The notes beneath the pieces are model-generated. The model saw only the letters and a program-made list of their open reading frames with translations. It made no database searches and had not been told where the DNA came from. The translations under genes were made by a program, and so were the position numbers. A DNA stretch of 35,347 nt from Veillonella caviae (lineage in GTDB: Bacteria > Bacillota > Negativicutes > Veillonellales > Veillonellaceae), in assembly GCF_003992125.1 (NCBI RefSeq), contig NZ_RQUY01000021.1:1-35347 (forward strand), written 5' to 3'. Shown in pieces: positions 28,646 to 35,342 of the stretch (position 1 is the stretch's first letter; every line of letters starts with the position of its first letter).

Positions 28646-30139
28646 ATGGCTAATACGTCAAAGAACAAAAAACAAATGCATACTCATAAAGAAAGACGCT
28701 CATGGAATCACAATAAACATAAAAACAGAGCTTCAAAGCAAGGTGAAATAGGACTTTCAAAAAAACAACAAGCTATACTGAATGCGCCTGTATCCCCAGG
28801 GGATAGAGCTAGCGTTTCTATTCATGGCATTGGCAGTAGTGGTGAAGGTGTAGGACGTATCAATGATTTTACTGTATTTGTACCCTTTGCTTTACCTGGT
28901 GAAGAAGTAGAGGTAGAAATTACTGTAGTAAAAAAATCCTATGCTGTGGGACGGCTTATATCTATTGTAAAAGCTTCGCCTCAGCGAATAGAACCTAATT
29001 GTGAGCTATACGGTATATGTGGAGGCTGTCAATTACAACATATTACCTATGAAGGACAATTGGAACTAAAAACACAGAAGGTTAAAGATGTGATTCAACG
29101 TATTGCACATTTGAATCCGAATTTAGTAAAACCTACATTAGGTCCTGAGAATCCGTGGGCATACCGCAATAAAATGCAAATGCCTGTAGGTGGAACAAGA
29201 GATAATTTGAAAATGGGCTTCTATGCTATGGGATCGCATGATATTGTGCAAGGCACTAATTGTCCAATTCAAGATGAAGGAAATAACCAAATTGCTCAAG
29301 CATGTTATGATATTGCTGTGGAACTCGGCATTGAACCTTATGACGAGCATACAGGTAAAGGCATTTTGCGTCATGTCATAGGGCGCATTGGCCAATCGGG
29401 ATGGATGGTTATTCTGGTAACAGCTACAGAGTATTTACCGCAACAGGAAGAATGGATTACTCGTATTACGGCAAGATTACCTCGTGTAGAAACAATCGTA
29501 CATAATGTAAATCATCGACGTACTAATGTAATTCTAGGTGCTACGAATCACATCCTCTTTGGCGATGGCACCATTATCGATCATATTAAGGATTTACAAT
29601 TCACATTGTCACCACATTCTTTTTTTCAAGTTAATCCTGAACAAACGACAGTTCTCTACGACCAGGCATTAGAATATGCAGCTTTACAAGGTAATGAAAC
29701 TGTTATTGATGCCTATTGTGGTACCGGTACCATTTCGCTATTCTTAGCACATAAAGCAAAACATGTAATCGGTATCGAAATTGTAGAACCTGCCATTATT
29801 AACGCTCGGGAAAATGCAAAACGAAATGGCTATGATAATACGGAATTTATCGTTGCAGATGCAGCTGTAGAGATGCCAAAACTTTATGAAAAAGGCATTC
29901 GTCCAGATGTAATTGTATTCGACCCTATTCGCGCAGGCTGTAAAGAAGAAGTACTGACCTCCGCAGCAGCTATGGAACCTAAACGCATCGTCTACGTATC
30001 CTGTAACCCTGCTACCATGGCACGAGATATTGCTGTTCTTACAGAACTTGGATACGAACTGCGTGAAGTGCAACCAGTGGATATGTTTCCTATGACGGCG
30101 CATGTGGAGGCTGTTGTGTTACTGCAAAAGGTGAATTAG
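28646..30139 (+). CDS. rlmD: 23S rRNA (uracil-C5)-methyltransferase, RlmD/RumA family
   Basis: 497 residues. A Lys-rich leader is followed by a TRAM RNA-binding domain (about 55-110), the 4Fe-4S cysteines C-x5-C-x2-C (NCELYGICGGCQLQH), the SAM site starting Asp355 (DAYCGTGTISLF) and catalytic Cys453 in YVSCNPATMARD. It methylates uridine C5 in 23S rRNA; RlmD, RlmC and RlmCD cannot be told apart by eye. Start at ATG 28646, not the upstream in-frame ATG inside terC. The foreign segment begins right after its stop. The C-terminus HVEAVVLLQKVN looks complete or nearly so, so the gene is probably still functional. Confidence 0.93.
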   Translation: MANTSKNKKQMHTHKERRSWNHNKHKNRASKQGEIGLSKKQQAILNAPVSPGDRASVSIHGIGSSGEGVGRINDFTVFVPFALPGEEVEVEITVVKKSYAVGRLISIVKASPQRIEPNCELYGICGGCQLQHITYEGQLELKTQKVKDVIQRIAHLNPNLVKPTLGPENPWAYRNKMQMPVGGTRDNLKMGFYAMGSHDIVQGTNCPIQDEGNNQIAQACYDIAVELGIEPYDEHTGKGILRHVIGRIGQSGWMVILVTATEYLPQQEEWITRITARLPRVETIVHNVNHRRTNVILGATNHILFGDGTIIDHIKDLQFTLSPHSFFQVNPEQTTVLYDQALEYAALQGNETVIDAYCGTGTISLFLAHKAKHVIGIEIVEPAIINARENAKRNGYDNTEFIVADAAVEMPKLYEKGIRPDVIVFDPIRAGCKEEVLTSAAAMEPKRIVYVSCNPATMARDIAVLTELGYELREVQPVDMFPMTAHVEAVVLLQKVN

Positions 30140-30291
30140 TAGAAGTCCTTGAATTTACGCACTTTTACGAGCATTTCACGTTTGAAAAGACTGATTGGTC
30201 AGAGCGTGGAAAGCATCTGAAAAAGTATATTCGGGTAATTGTAGCTGTTGAACTCGACACAGTAGGTGCAAAGCCTGAACCTGTTAGATAA
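30140..30291 (+). pseudogene. Headless 3' fragment of an unidentified gene
   Basis: An open frame enters from within the rlmD end (readable from 30124 in another frame) and runs to TAA at 30289-30291 without any ATG, GTG or TTG in the foreign part. The residues look like real protein (a run such as TFEKTDWSERGKHLKKYIRV followed by AVELDTVGAK) and the codons are unlike chance. This is best read as the cut-off tail of a gene of the element, left at its junction with rlmD. The family is not recognised. Confidence 0.5.
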
Positions 30292-30311
30292 AACAAAATA
30301 AGAATCGTCGG

Positions 30312-30357
30312 AAGACGCTTAGCTTACAGCATTTCCTGTGAGTTAAGCGTCTTTTTT
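30312..30357 (+). terminator. Terminator before repA
   Basis: AAGACGCTTA (30312-30321) pairs with TAAGCGTCTT (30344-30353) and is followed by T residues. It separates the gene fragment from repA. Only 33 bases remain before the repA start, so repA's own promoter is not evident here and may have been lost. Confidence 0.8.
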
Positions 30358-30390
30358 ATTTCTGCAAAACAAAAGAAAGGAGGTACGCCA

Positions 30391-31346
30391 ATGGGTTTTG
30401 ATTATTTCTACGGAAGAGGAACAGAACAGTTTGCATTCTATCAAGTGCCGAAGATGTTGATTACAGATGATAGATTCGCAGGTATCACAATGGATTCTAA
30501 GTTCCTGTACTCACTCTTGCTGGATAGATCATCCTTGTCAGCTAAGAATGGATGGATTGATGAAGAAGGCAAGGTCTATATCTACTACACCTTGGAGCAG
30601 ATCATGGCTGATATGCATTGCGCAAATCAGAAGGCTACAAAGCTGCTCAAGGAGTTAGAGACAAAGGCAGGACTTATTGAACGCCAAAAGCAAGGGCAGG
30701 GGAAGTCAACAAGAATCTATGTGAAAGATTTTGCAACAGGACTGCATGGGGATGGAGACAGAAAGAGCAAAATCGTGACTCATGAAAATCATGATTCACA
30801 GACTTATGAAAATCGTGAGTCCAGAGATGTGAAAATCACAAGTCCGGACTCATGGAAATCATTCACTAATAATACTAATACTAAAAAACTGATTTTAGTC
30901 AGACTGATCTAATCAATCTATCGGCGGAATCAGCAAATCCAGGAGTAAAGGTGGTTAGGATGGATGATCCGATGCGAATCAGAAAACAGTATGAGGATTA
31001 TCTTAGGGAGAAGCTAAGCATAGACATACTTATCCAGAACAATCCTTATGAAGTCGGACGGATCAATGAAATCTTTGATCTTATGGTTGATGTCTTATGC
31101 AGCACGGCAAAGACAATTCGGATATCCGGAGATGACAAGCCGGTAGATGTTGTAAAGGCTCAGTTTATGAAAATTGACTCAGGGCATATGGAGTACATAT
31201 TGGATTGCTTTAAGAACCAAATTACAGATATCAGAAATGTGAAGCAGTATCTACTCGCAACAATCTATAACGCACCATTAACAATCGATCATTATTACAC
31301 GGCCAAGGTCAGCTATGACATGGCACACTGGAAGGAGACAGTATGA
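30391..31346 (+). pseudogene. repA: Replication initiator protein A (RepA_N family), frameshifted
   Basis: Frame 1 (30391-30912, 173 residues) carries the RepA N-terminal DNA-binding domain: FYQVPKMLITDDRFAG, SLLLDRSSLSAKNGWIDEEG, YIYYTLEQIM, NQKATKLLKELE and GLIERQKQGQGKSTRIYVK are family hallmarks. The C-terminal domain continues in the -1 frame (about 30888-31346): EVGRINEIFDLMVDVLC, VDVVKAQFMKIDSGHMEYILD and YLLATIYNAP match the C-terminal domain of the same initiators. The switch lies at an A6 run (30883-30888), consistent with loss of one A. AAAGGAGGT precedes the ATG. The C-terminal half could start separately at 30951 or 30960 but has no good ribosome site. Iteron-like repeats lie inside the gene. 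Confidence 0.85.
30777..30867. repeat. Four palindromic iteron-like repeats inside repA (probable origin)
   Basis: Four 21-bp units start at 30777, 30801, 30824 and 30847 (spacing 24, 23, 23), each centred on GAAAATC or GGAAATC; the first begins GACTCATGAAAATCATGA. Each is a partial palindrome. They are followed by an AT-rich stretch (about 30865-30900). RepA_N-family plasmids are known to carry their origin as repeats inside the rep gene, so this is probably the element's origin. An 18-bp exact inverted copy lies at 33052-33069. Confidence 0.75.
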
Positions 31347-32146
31347 AAAAGCAGTCAACAATCATTGCTGTGGTAAATCAGAAAGGTGGCACAGCTAAAA
31401 CAACAACGGTAGAGAATTTAGGAATTGGACTTTCAAGACAGAATAAAAAGGTTTTGCTTATAGATACAGATCCCCAGGCATCACTGACAATCAGCCTGGG
31501 GTATCCGAGACCTGATGACCTGGAGCTGACACTCTCAGATCTTCTGAATGGAACAATAAGTGAGAATCCAGTGGCATTGGATGAGGTATTGATCCATCAG
31601 CAGGAAGGTATAGATTTGATTCCTTCGAATATTTCACTTGCAGGACTTGAGGTGTCGCTTGTGAATACCATGAATCGAGAACGTATTCTTCAGCAGTTTT
31701 TGGAACCACTCAGAGAGCGATACGATTATATCCTTTTAGATTGTATGCCTAGTTTAGGAATGCTTACTGTAAATGCTTTGGCTGCTTCTGATGCAACATT
31801 GGTTCCTGTTCAAGCCAATTACTTATCAGCTAAGGGATTAGAGCAATTACTCTCTACAATCAATCAGGTTAAGCGTCAGATTAATCCTAAACTGTGCATT
31901 GAAGGAATTCTAATCACTATGGTAGATGCCAGAAGGAATTATGCCAAGGATATCAGCAACTTAATTAGAAATACGTACTGCAACAAAATCACTGTATTCA
32001 AGACAGAGATACCGAGATCTGTCAGAGCTGCAGAAACGAGTGCGGAGGGCAAGAGTATTTTTGCCTATGACCCTTCAGGAAAAGTAGCAGAAGTGTATGA
32101 ATCATTAACACAGGAGGTGCTGAAATATGACCAGAAGAGGAACTAA
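31343..32146 (+). CDS. parA: ParA family partition ATPase
   Basis: 267 residues. Deviant Walker A KGGTAKTTT at 14-22 (signature Lys14), DTDPQASLT, and YDYILLDCMPSLG as Walker B, followed by PVQANYLSAKGLEQLL. Such ATPases form gradients on the nucleoid and move ParB-DNA complexes. The ATG overlaps the repA stop by 4 bases (ATGA), so repA and parA were once coupled. It appears intact, although both neighbours are broken. Overlaps parB by 20 bases. Confidence 0.93.
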   Translation: MKKQSTIIAVVNQKGGTAKTTTVENLGIGLSRQNKKVLLIDTDPQASLTISLGYPRPDDLELTLSDLLNGTISENPVALDEVLIHQQEGIDLIPSNISLAGLEVSLVNTMNRERILQQFLEPLRERYDYILLDCMPSLGMLTVNALAASDATLVPVQANYLSAKGLEQLLSTINQVKRQINPKLCIEGILITMVDARRNYAKDISNLIRNTYCNKITVFKTEIPRSVRAAETSAEGKSIFAYDPSGKVAEVYESLTQEVLKYDQKRN

Positions 32147-33035
32147 CATTAGCTTAAAGAGCTATGATGATATTTTTACAACCGAAGAGAATAGACAAGA
32201 GACCGGTGAACATGTAGTGAGTATTCCGGTGAATCAGATCCATGAATTCAAAAATCATCCTTTTAAGGTTCTGGATGATGAGGATATGAGAAAGACCGTA
32301 GATAGTATTCGAGAGTATGGAGTATTGGTTCCGGTTATTATCCGACCTGATGGCAACGGAGAGTATGAAATGATATCCGGCCATAGAAGAAGGTATGCAT
32401 CTATCTTAGCTGGAAAGGAAGAAATACCGGCAATAGTCAGAGAGATGGACGACGACACGGCTACAATCTTGATGGGAGATTCCAATCTGTAAAGAGAACA
32501 TATTCTTCCGAGTGAAAGAGCGAAGGCTTATAAGATGAAAATGGAAGCTCTTAAGCACCAGGGCAAGAGAACAGACCTTACTTCGTGCCAAGTTGGCACG
32601 AGGTTACGTGCAGATGAAGAGTTAGCAAAGCAGACCGGTGAGAGTGCAAGAACAGTTCAGCGATTTGTACGATTGAATAATCTTATACCGGAGCTTCTTG
32701 ATCTAGTGGATGAAAAGAAGATGGCCTTTAATCCTGCAGTAGAACTCTCTTATATGAAGCCTGAGGAACAGAAGGACTTCTATGAGGCCATGGAACTTGC
32801 GCAGACAACACCATCCCTGTCACAGGCTCAAAGACTTAAGAAATCTAGTCAAGAAGGAACATGTACTGCTGAACTAATAGAAAGCATTATGGATGAAGAG
32901 AAGAAGAATCCCCTTAATCGAGTGGTGTTTGATAGCAATATTCTTCAGAAGTATTTTCCGCAGAAAACCTCAGCAAGAGAAATGGAAATGCAGATCCTCC
33001 AGTTGCTTGAACAGTGGTCTGGAATGAAGGCATAA
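32127..33035 (+). pseudogene. parB: ParB family partition protein, interrupted by an in-frame TAA
   Basis: The frame from 32127 gives the ParB/Sulfiredoxin-like nuclease fold (IPVNQIHEFKNHPFKV, VPVIIRPDGNGEYEMISGHRRRYAS, the box for CTP/DNA binding), then stops at TAA 32490-32492. The same frame continues without a break to 33035 with REHILPSERAKAYKMK and a KorB-like helix-turn-helix (ADEELAKQTGESARTVQRFVRL). The motif around the stop is normally DSNLQRE, so one C-to-T change of a CAA codon explains it. Two peptides of 121 and about 166 residues could be made, but the second lacks the N-terminal part. AGGAGGTG precedes the start. Confidence 0.88.
32583..32601. promoter_or_regulatory. Perfect 19-bp palindrome inside parB
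   Basis: TCGTGCCAA-G-TTGGCACGA lies within the coding sequence just before the helix-turn-helix region. It could be a protein-binding site such as parS, or a coincidence of conserved codons. Confidence 0.3.
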
Positions 33036-33045
33036 CATCATGAAT

Positions 33046-33072
33046 CCAGGCTCATGATTTTCATGAGTCTGG
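33046..33072. promoter_or_regulatory. Palindrome after parB matching the repA iterons
   Basis: CCAGGCTCATGA (33046-33057), TTT, TCATGAGTCTGG (33061-33072): 11 of 12 arm bases pair. The 18 bases at 33052-33069 are the exact reverse complement of the first repA repeat at 30777-30794. It may be a Rep box or a parS-like centromere and lies just upstream of the XRE gene. Confidence 0.65.
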
Positions 33073-33089
33073 AATTATCTGTGGATTCT

Positions 33090-33108
33090 ATGTCAGAAAT
33101 GCTGACAT
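33090..33108. promoter_or_regulatory. Inverted repeat ATGTCAG-AAATG-CTGACAT before the XRE gene
   Basis: Seven-base perfect arms end directly before the GGAGG ribosome site (33109-33113) of the regulator gene. The position suits an autoregulatory operator or an mRNA hairpin that affects translation. Confidence 0.45.
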
Positions 33109-33119
33109 GGAGGCGCAGC

Positions 33120-33440
33120 ATGGATAAAACCATTGGTATTAGATTAAAAGAAGCAAGAAACAATGTAGGCATGTATCAAGAGGATGCTGCACGTAGTATG
33201 GAAATGTCACGCCCAACGCTTAGTGCGATTGAGGCAGGGAAAAGAGCAGTTACAGCAGAAGAAATAAAAGATTTTGCAGGCTTATATCATGTGACAACAA
33301 ATTGGCTGCTCTTTGGTGCAGATCAAGAGGAGGAAAATCGTATGCAGAGACTTGGAGCATATTATCAGCTGTTTATGAAGCTGAGTGGTCAGGAACAGAA
33401 GGAAGTAATTCAGTTTATGGAGCAGATCCTAAGTAAATAA
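33120..33440 (+). CDS. XRE-family transcriptional regulator
   Basis: 106 residues. An N-terminal Cro/C1-type helix-turn-helix (about 6-62: IRLKEARNNVGMYQEDAARSMEMSR, TLSAIEAGKRAV, LYHVTTNWLLFG) is followed by a short helical tail (LFMKLSGQEQKEVIQFMEQIL) for dimerisation. I start at ATG 33120 because GGAGG at 33109-33113 is spaced for it; the frame could extend to 33054 but would translate through the palindromic sites. It probably controls this element's genes, perhaps itself. Follows parB in the same direction. Confidence 0.88.
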   Translation: MDKTIGIRLKEARNNVGMYQEDAARSMEMSRPTLSAIEAGKRAVTAEEIKDFAGLYHVTTNWLLFGADQEEENRMQRLGAYYQLFMKLSGQEQKEVIQFMEQILSK

Positions 33441-33453
33441 GGAGATGCCAACT

Positions 33454-33768
33454 ATGATCGCATTGAGAGTATTTGGAAGTGTTCTTCATTTCCTATTGAA
33501 GGTAGTACTGTTACCAGTACAGATTGTACTTACGATTCTTATTTGCATGATTGATTTTGCAGGTGGCGTATTTGGTTTTATCTTTGGGCTAATAGGGGGC
33601 TTTATTATTTGGGCCGGACTTAGCTGCTTGTTTATGTCACCGGTAGACTGGAAGCTGTTTTTCGAAGCAATGATTGCAGGAACGGTTCTTGGGTCCTTCC
33701 CAAGAATGGTTCGCTATTTTGGAGAGTCTGTTTTGGTTGGAATGAAAAGTTTTTTTGCTAGGATTTAA
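33454..33768 (+). CDS. Small membrane protein of the element, function unknown
   Basis: 104 residues with a strongly hydrophobic run from about 8 to 60 (VLLPVQIVLTILICMIDF and a Gly-rich GVFGFIFGLIGGFIIWAG), giving two or three membrane helices, and a basic C-terminal tail. ATG 33454 is preferred over 33445 because AAGGAG (33439-33444) touches the earlier ATG but lies 9 bases from the later one. It follows the XRE gene by 13 bases and is probably co-transcribed. Similar small membrane proteins occur near the replication genes of conjugative elements, but I cannot name the family. Confidence 0.75.
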   Translation: MIALRVFGSVLHFLLKVVLLPVQIVLTILICMIDFAGGVFGFIFGLIGGFIIWAGLSCLFMSPVDWKLFFEAMIAGTVLGSFPRMVRYFGESVLVGMKSFFARI

Positions 33769-33789
33769 AATAAGTATCATCATATTGTA

Positions 33790-33830
33790 AAGAACCAGAG
33801 CATTGGTAGACGGTGCTCTGGTTCTTTTTT
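33790..33830 (+). terminator. Strong terminator after the membrane protein
   Basis: A perfect 13-bp stem (33790-33802 with 33814-33826) is followed by a T run. It isolates the GTPase gene as a separate unit. Confidence 0.93.
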
Positions 33831-33951
33831 CTTTTTTTATAAAAATTAATTCACAACAACAGTATCTGTCCATGTGCTTTGCTATTGTTACACTACAAGA
33901 TTTGAAGAGACAAATCTGAAACAAATGTTTTGATTATAGGAGGAAATCACA

Positions 33952-35040
33952 ATGAGTACTGAAAATGTAATTGATAACGAAGAACTACTGACGGATGAAG
34001 AAATCGCAGACATCGAGAAGGAGGTTGGAGTGGATAATTCCGAGAAGGAAGTAGGTAAGAAGAGTATCTATGTGATGCTAGAAGAAGAGATTATGTCTCT
34101 TGATATGCCGGACAGTGAGAGGGCAAAGAGATTATCTAGACTTATTAAGGTTCGTAATCAGAAGGTAAATATTATGCTTACGGGTTCTACTGGTGCAGGT
34201 AAGAGTTCGACGGTCAATGCCTTGTTTGATATGGATGTTGCAAAGGTCGGTGTTGGAGTTGACCCGGAGACCGCTTTTATTGAAAAGTTTGAACTTGATA
34301 ATCTTACTATCTGGGATACGCCAGGACTTGGTGATGGAATTGCTAGTGACGAAAGAATTAGCCGTTCTATTCTTGAAAAACTTAATGAGCTTGATGAAAA
34401 TGGAAATCCGTTGATTGATTTGATTGTAGTAATTCTTGATTCTTCATCGAAAGACCTTGGCGCATCGTATGATCTCATTAACAAGGTATTGATTCCGGCA
34501 CTTGGTGACGACGCAAAGGATCGAATCCTTCTTGCACTTAATCAGGCAGATGTTGCTATGAAAGGGACACATTGGGATGCTGAAAAAAATGCGCCGGATG
34601 AAGTTTTGAAGGAGTTTCTTAAGAAGAAGGCTGATTCGGTACAGAACAGAGTAAAAGAGGCAACTGGACTAAGCATTCGTCCTATTTACTATTGTGCAGG
34701 ATACAAGGAGGATGGTGGCGAGCAGCATAAGCCATATAACCTCACAAAACTTTTATACTACATCATTAAGGCTGTGCCTAAGGATAAAAGACTTGCACTT
34801 GCCGACAACATCAAAGATGAAGAAGATAATTGGCTTCATGATGACAAAGAAGACAATTATAAGGCGGGAATCAAAAGAAGTTTCGGTGAGACCGTGTGGG
34901 ATTGTATTACCGATGGGGCCGAAGATGGAGCTGAAATTGGAGGTAACATCCTGGGAATCCCTGGCAAGATTGTTGGTACCGCGGTAGGAGCTGCTGTAGG
35001 AGCTGTCAAAGGCATATTTGTGGCAATATTTGACAGATAA
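33952..35040 (+). CDS. P-loop GTPase (YfjP/YeeP-like, TRAFAC class) with glycine-zipper tail
   Basis: 362 residues. After an acidic N-terminal region (1-40) comes a GTPase domain: G1 GSTGAGKSS at 78-86, a Thr in DPETAF as likely G2, G3 DTPGLGDG from Asp122, and G4 NQAD at 197-200. The C-terminus (about 325-358) is a Gly/Ala-rich hydrophobic segment (GIPGKIVGTAVGAAVGAVKG) that may insert in or bind a membrane. Relatives occur in E. coli cryptic prophages (YfjP, YeeP) and mobile islands; their role is unknown. AGGAGG is 8 bases before the ATG. A 183-base leader with the preceding terminator shows it is transcribed on its own. It is intact, unlike repA and parB, which may mean it is under selection. 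Confidence 0.85.
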   Translation: MSTENVIDNEELLTDEEIADIEKEVGVDNSEKEVGKKSIYVMLEEEIMSLDMPDSERAKRLSRLIKVRNQKVNIMLTGSTGAGKSSTVNALFDMDVAKVGVGVDPETAFIEKFELDNLTIWDTPGLGDGIASDERISRSILEKLNELDENGNPLIDLIVVILDSSSKDLGASYDLINKVLIPALGDDAKDRILLALNQADVAMKGTHWDAEKNAPDEVLKEFLKKKADSVQNRVKEATGLSIRPIYYCAGYKEDGGEQHKPYNLTKLLYYIIKAVPKDKRLALADNIKDEEDNWLHDDKEDNYKAGIKRSFGETVWDCITDGAEDGAEIGGNILGIPGKIVGTAVGAAVGAVKGIFVAIFDR

Positions 35041-35097
35041 GGACTGCGTTTATAAAAAAGTTTATAGCATAATGCGCAATAAAATATCTTGTATTGA

Positions 35098-35126
35098 TTG
35101 ATTTTGTTCGAGTAATCGTCTACAAT
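35098..35126 (+). promoter_or_regulatory. Promoter of the riboswitch transcript
   Basis: TTGATT (35098-35103), 17 bases, TACAAT (35121-35126). Transcription would begin about at the first base of the riboswitch fold. Confidence 0.75.
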
Positions 35127-35127
35127 T

Positions 35128-35218
35128 AGTAACGATGGCAAAGCCCATGAAAATGGGTGACGCAAAACTATAGGGACTAAAGATTACTCGTTATTGATCA
35201 ATGTCAGCCAGTTACCGA
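35128..35218 (+). ncRNA. Cyclic di-GMP-I (GEMM-I) riboswitch
   Basis: The conserved core elements occur in order: TGGCAAAGCC, the GAAAAT-closed P2 hairpin (CCCAT/ATGGG with a GAAA-like loop), GGGTGACGCAAA, CTATAGGGACTAAAG, then GTCAGCCAGTTACCG. GTAAC near 35129 pairs with GTTAC near 35211 to close P1. The G in the position that contacts ligand in the Vibrio Vc2 structure appears to be G, as for c-di-GMP rather than cGAMP, by my hand alignment. A terminator follows at once, so the switch would act on transcription. It has its own promoter. Confidence 0.88.
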
Positions 35219-35237
35219 AAACTATGTAAGTATATGA

Positions 35238-35272
35238 AGTGGCATTGTGTAATAGCACAATGCCGCTTTTTT
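35238..35272 (+). terminator. Terminator (expression platform) of the riboswitch
   Basis: AGTGGCATTGTGT (35238-35250) pairs with GCACAATGCCGCT (35255-35267), followed by TTTTT. It stands 20 bases after the riboswitch core. Confidence 0.9.
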
Positions 35273-35288
35273 GGCTTATAGGACAAAA
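35273..35288 (+). repeat. Dispersed 16-bp motif GGCTTATAGGACAAAA, copy 2
   Basis: Identical to the minus-strand reading of 84-99, and similarity continues into the next bases (GTGT). Immediately follows the T run of the riboswitch terminator. It is a chromosomal-type motif, so the element must end before here. Confidence 0.5.
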
Positions 35289-35299
35289 AGTGTGTGTAA

Positions 35300-35342
35300 A
35301 AACCCTTGTAATACTAGTAAATATCTAGTGTTATAAGGGTTT
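35300..35342. terminator. Hairpin at the window's right end, probable terminator of a minus-strand gene
   Basis: Eighteen bases (35300-35317) pair with 35325-35342 with two G-U/A-C irregularities and a 7-base loop. On the minus strand the stem is followed by TTTTT, on the plus strand only by three T, so it more likely ends a converging gene beyond the window. Confidence 0.65.

Larger units (their letters stand above)
30140..35040. mobile_element. Decayed integrative/plasmid-type element inserted at the 3' end of rlmD
   Basis: From just after the rlmD stop, gene content and codon use change: AGA/AGG arginine codons and CTT/CAG-type choices replace the CGT-rich pattern of the chromosome. The content is a replication-partition module (RepA, ParA, ParB), an XRE regulator, a membrane protein and a GTPase, as in Clostridia-type conjugative elements. 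The 3' end of rum-type methyltransferase genes is a known insertion site for such elements in streptococci. repA and parB are broken, and no integrase, relaxase or transfer gene is present. The right edge is uncertain (between about 35040 and 35098), and no flanking direct repeat was found by eye. Confidence 0.7.

Noticed and set aside
30883-30889. Classical programmed -1 frameshift heptamer in repA
   Set aside because: A-AAA-AAC is present as letters, but the zero frame reads AAA AAA CTG, so the phase is wrong for tandem slippage, and no clear downstream pseudoknot was seen.
32154-32384. Minus-strand frames opposite parB as toxin or antitoxin genes
   Set aside because: No ribosome site, no family motif, and fully overlapped by conserved parB codons.
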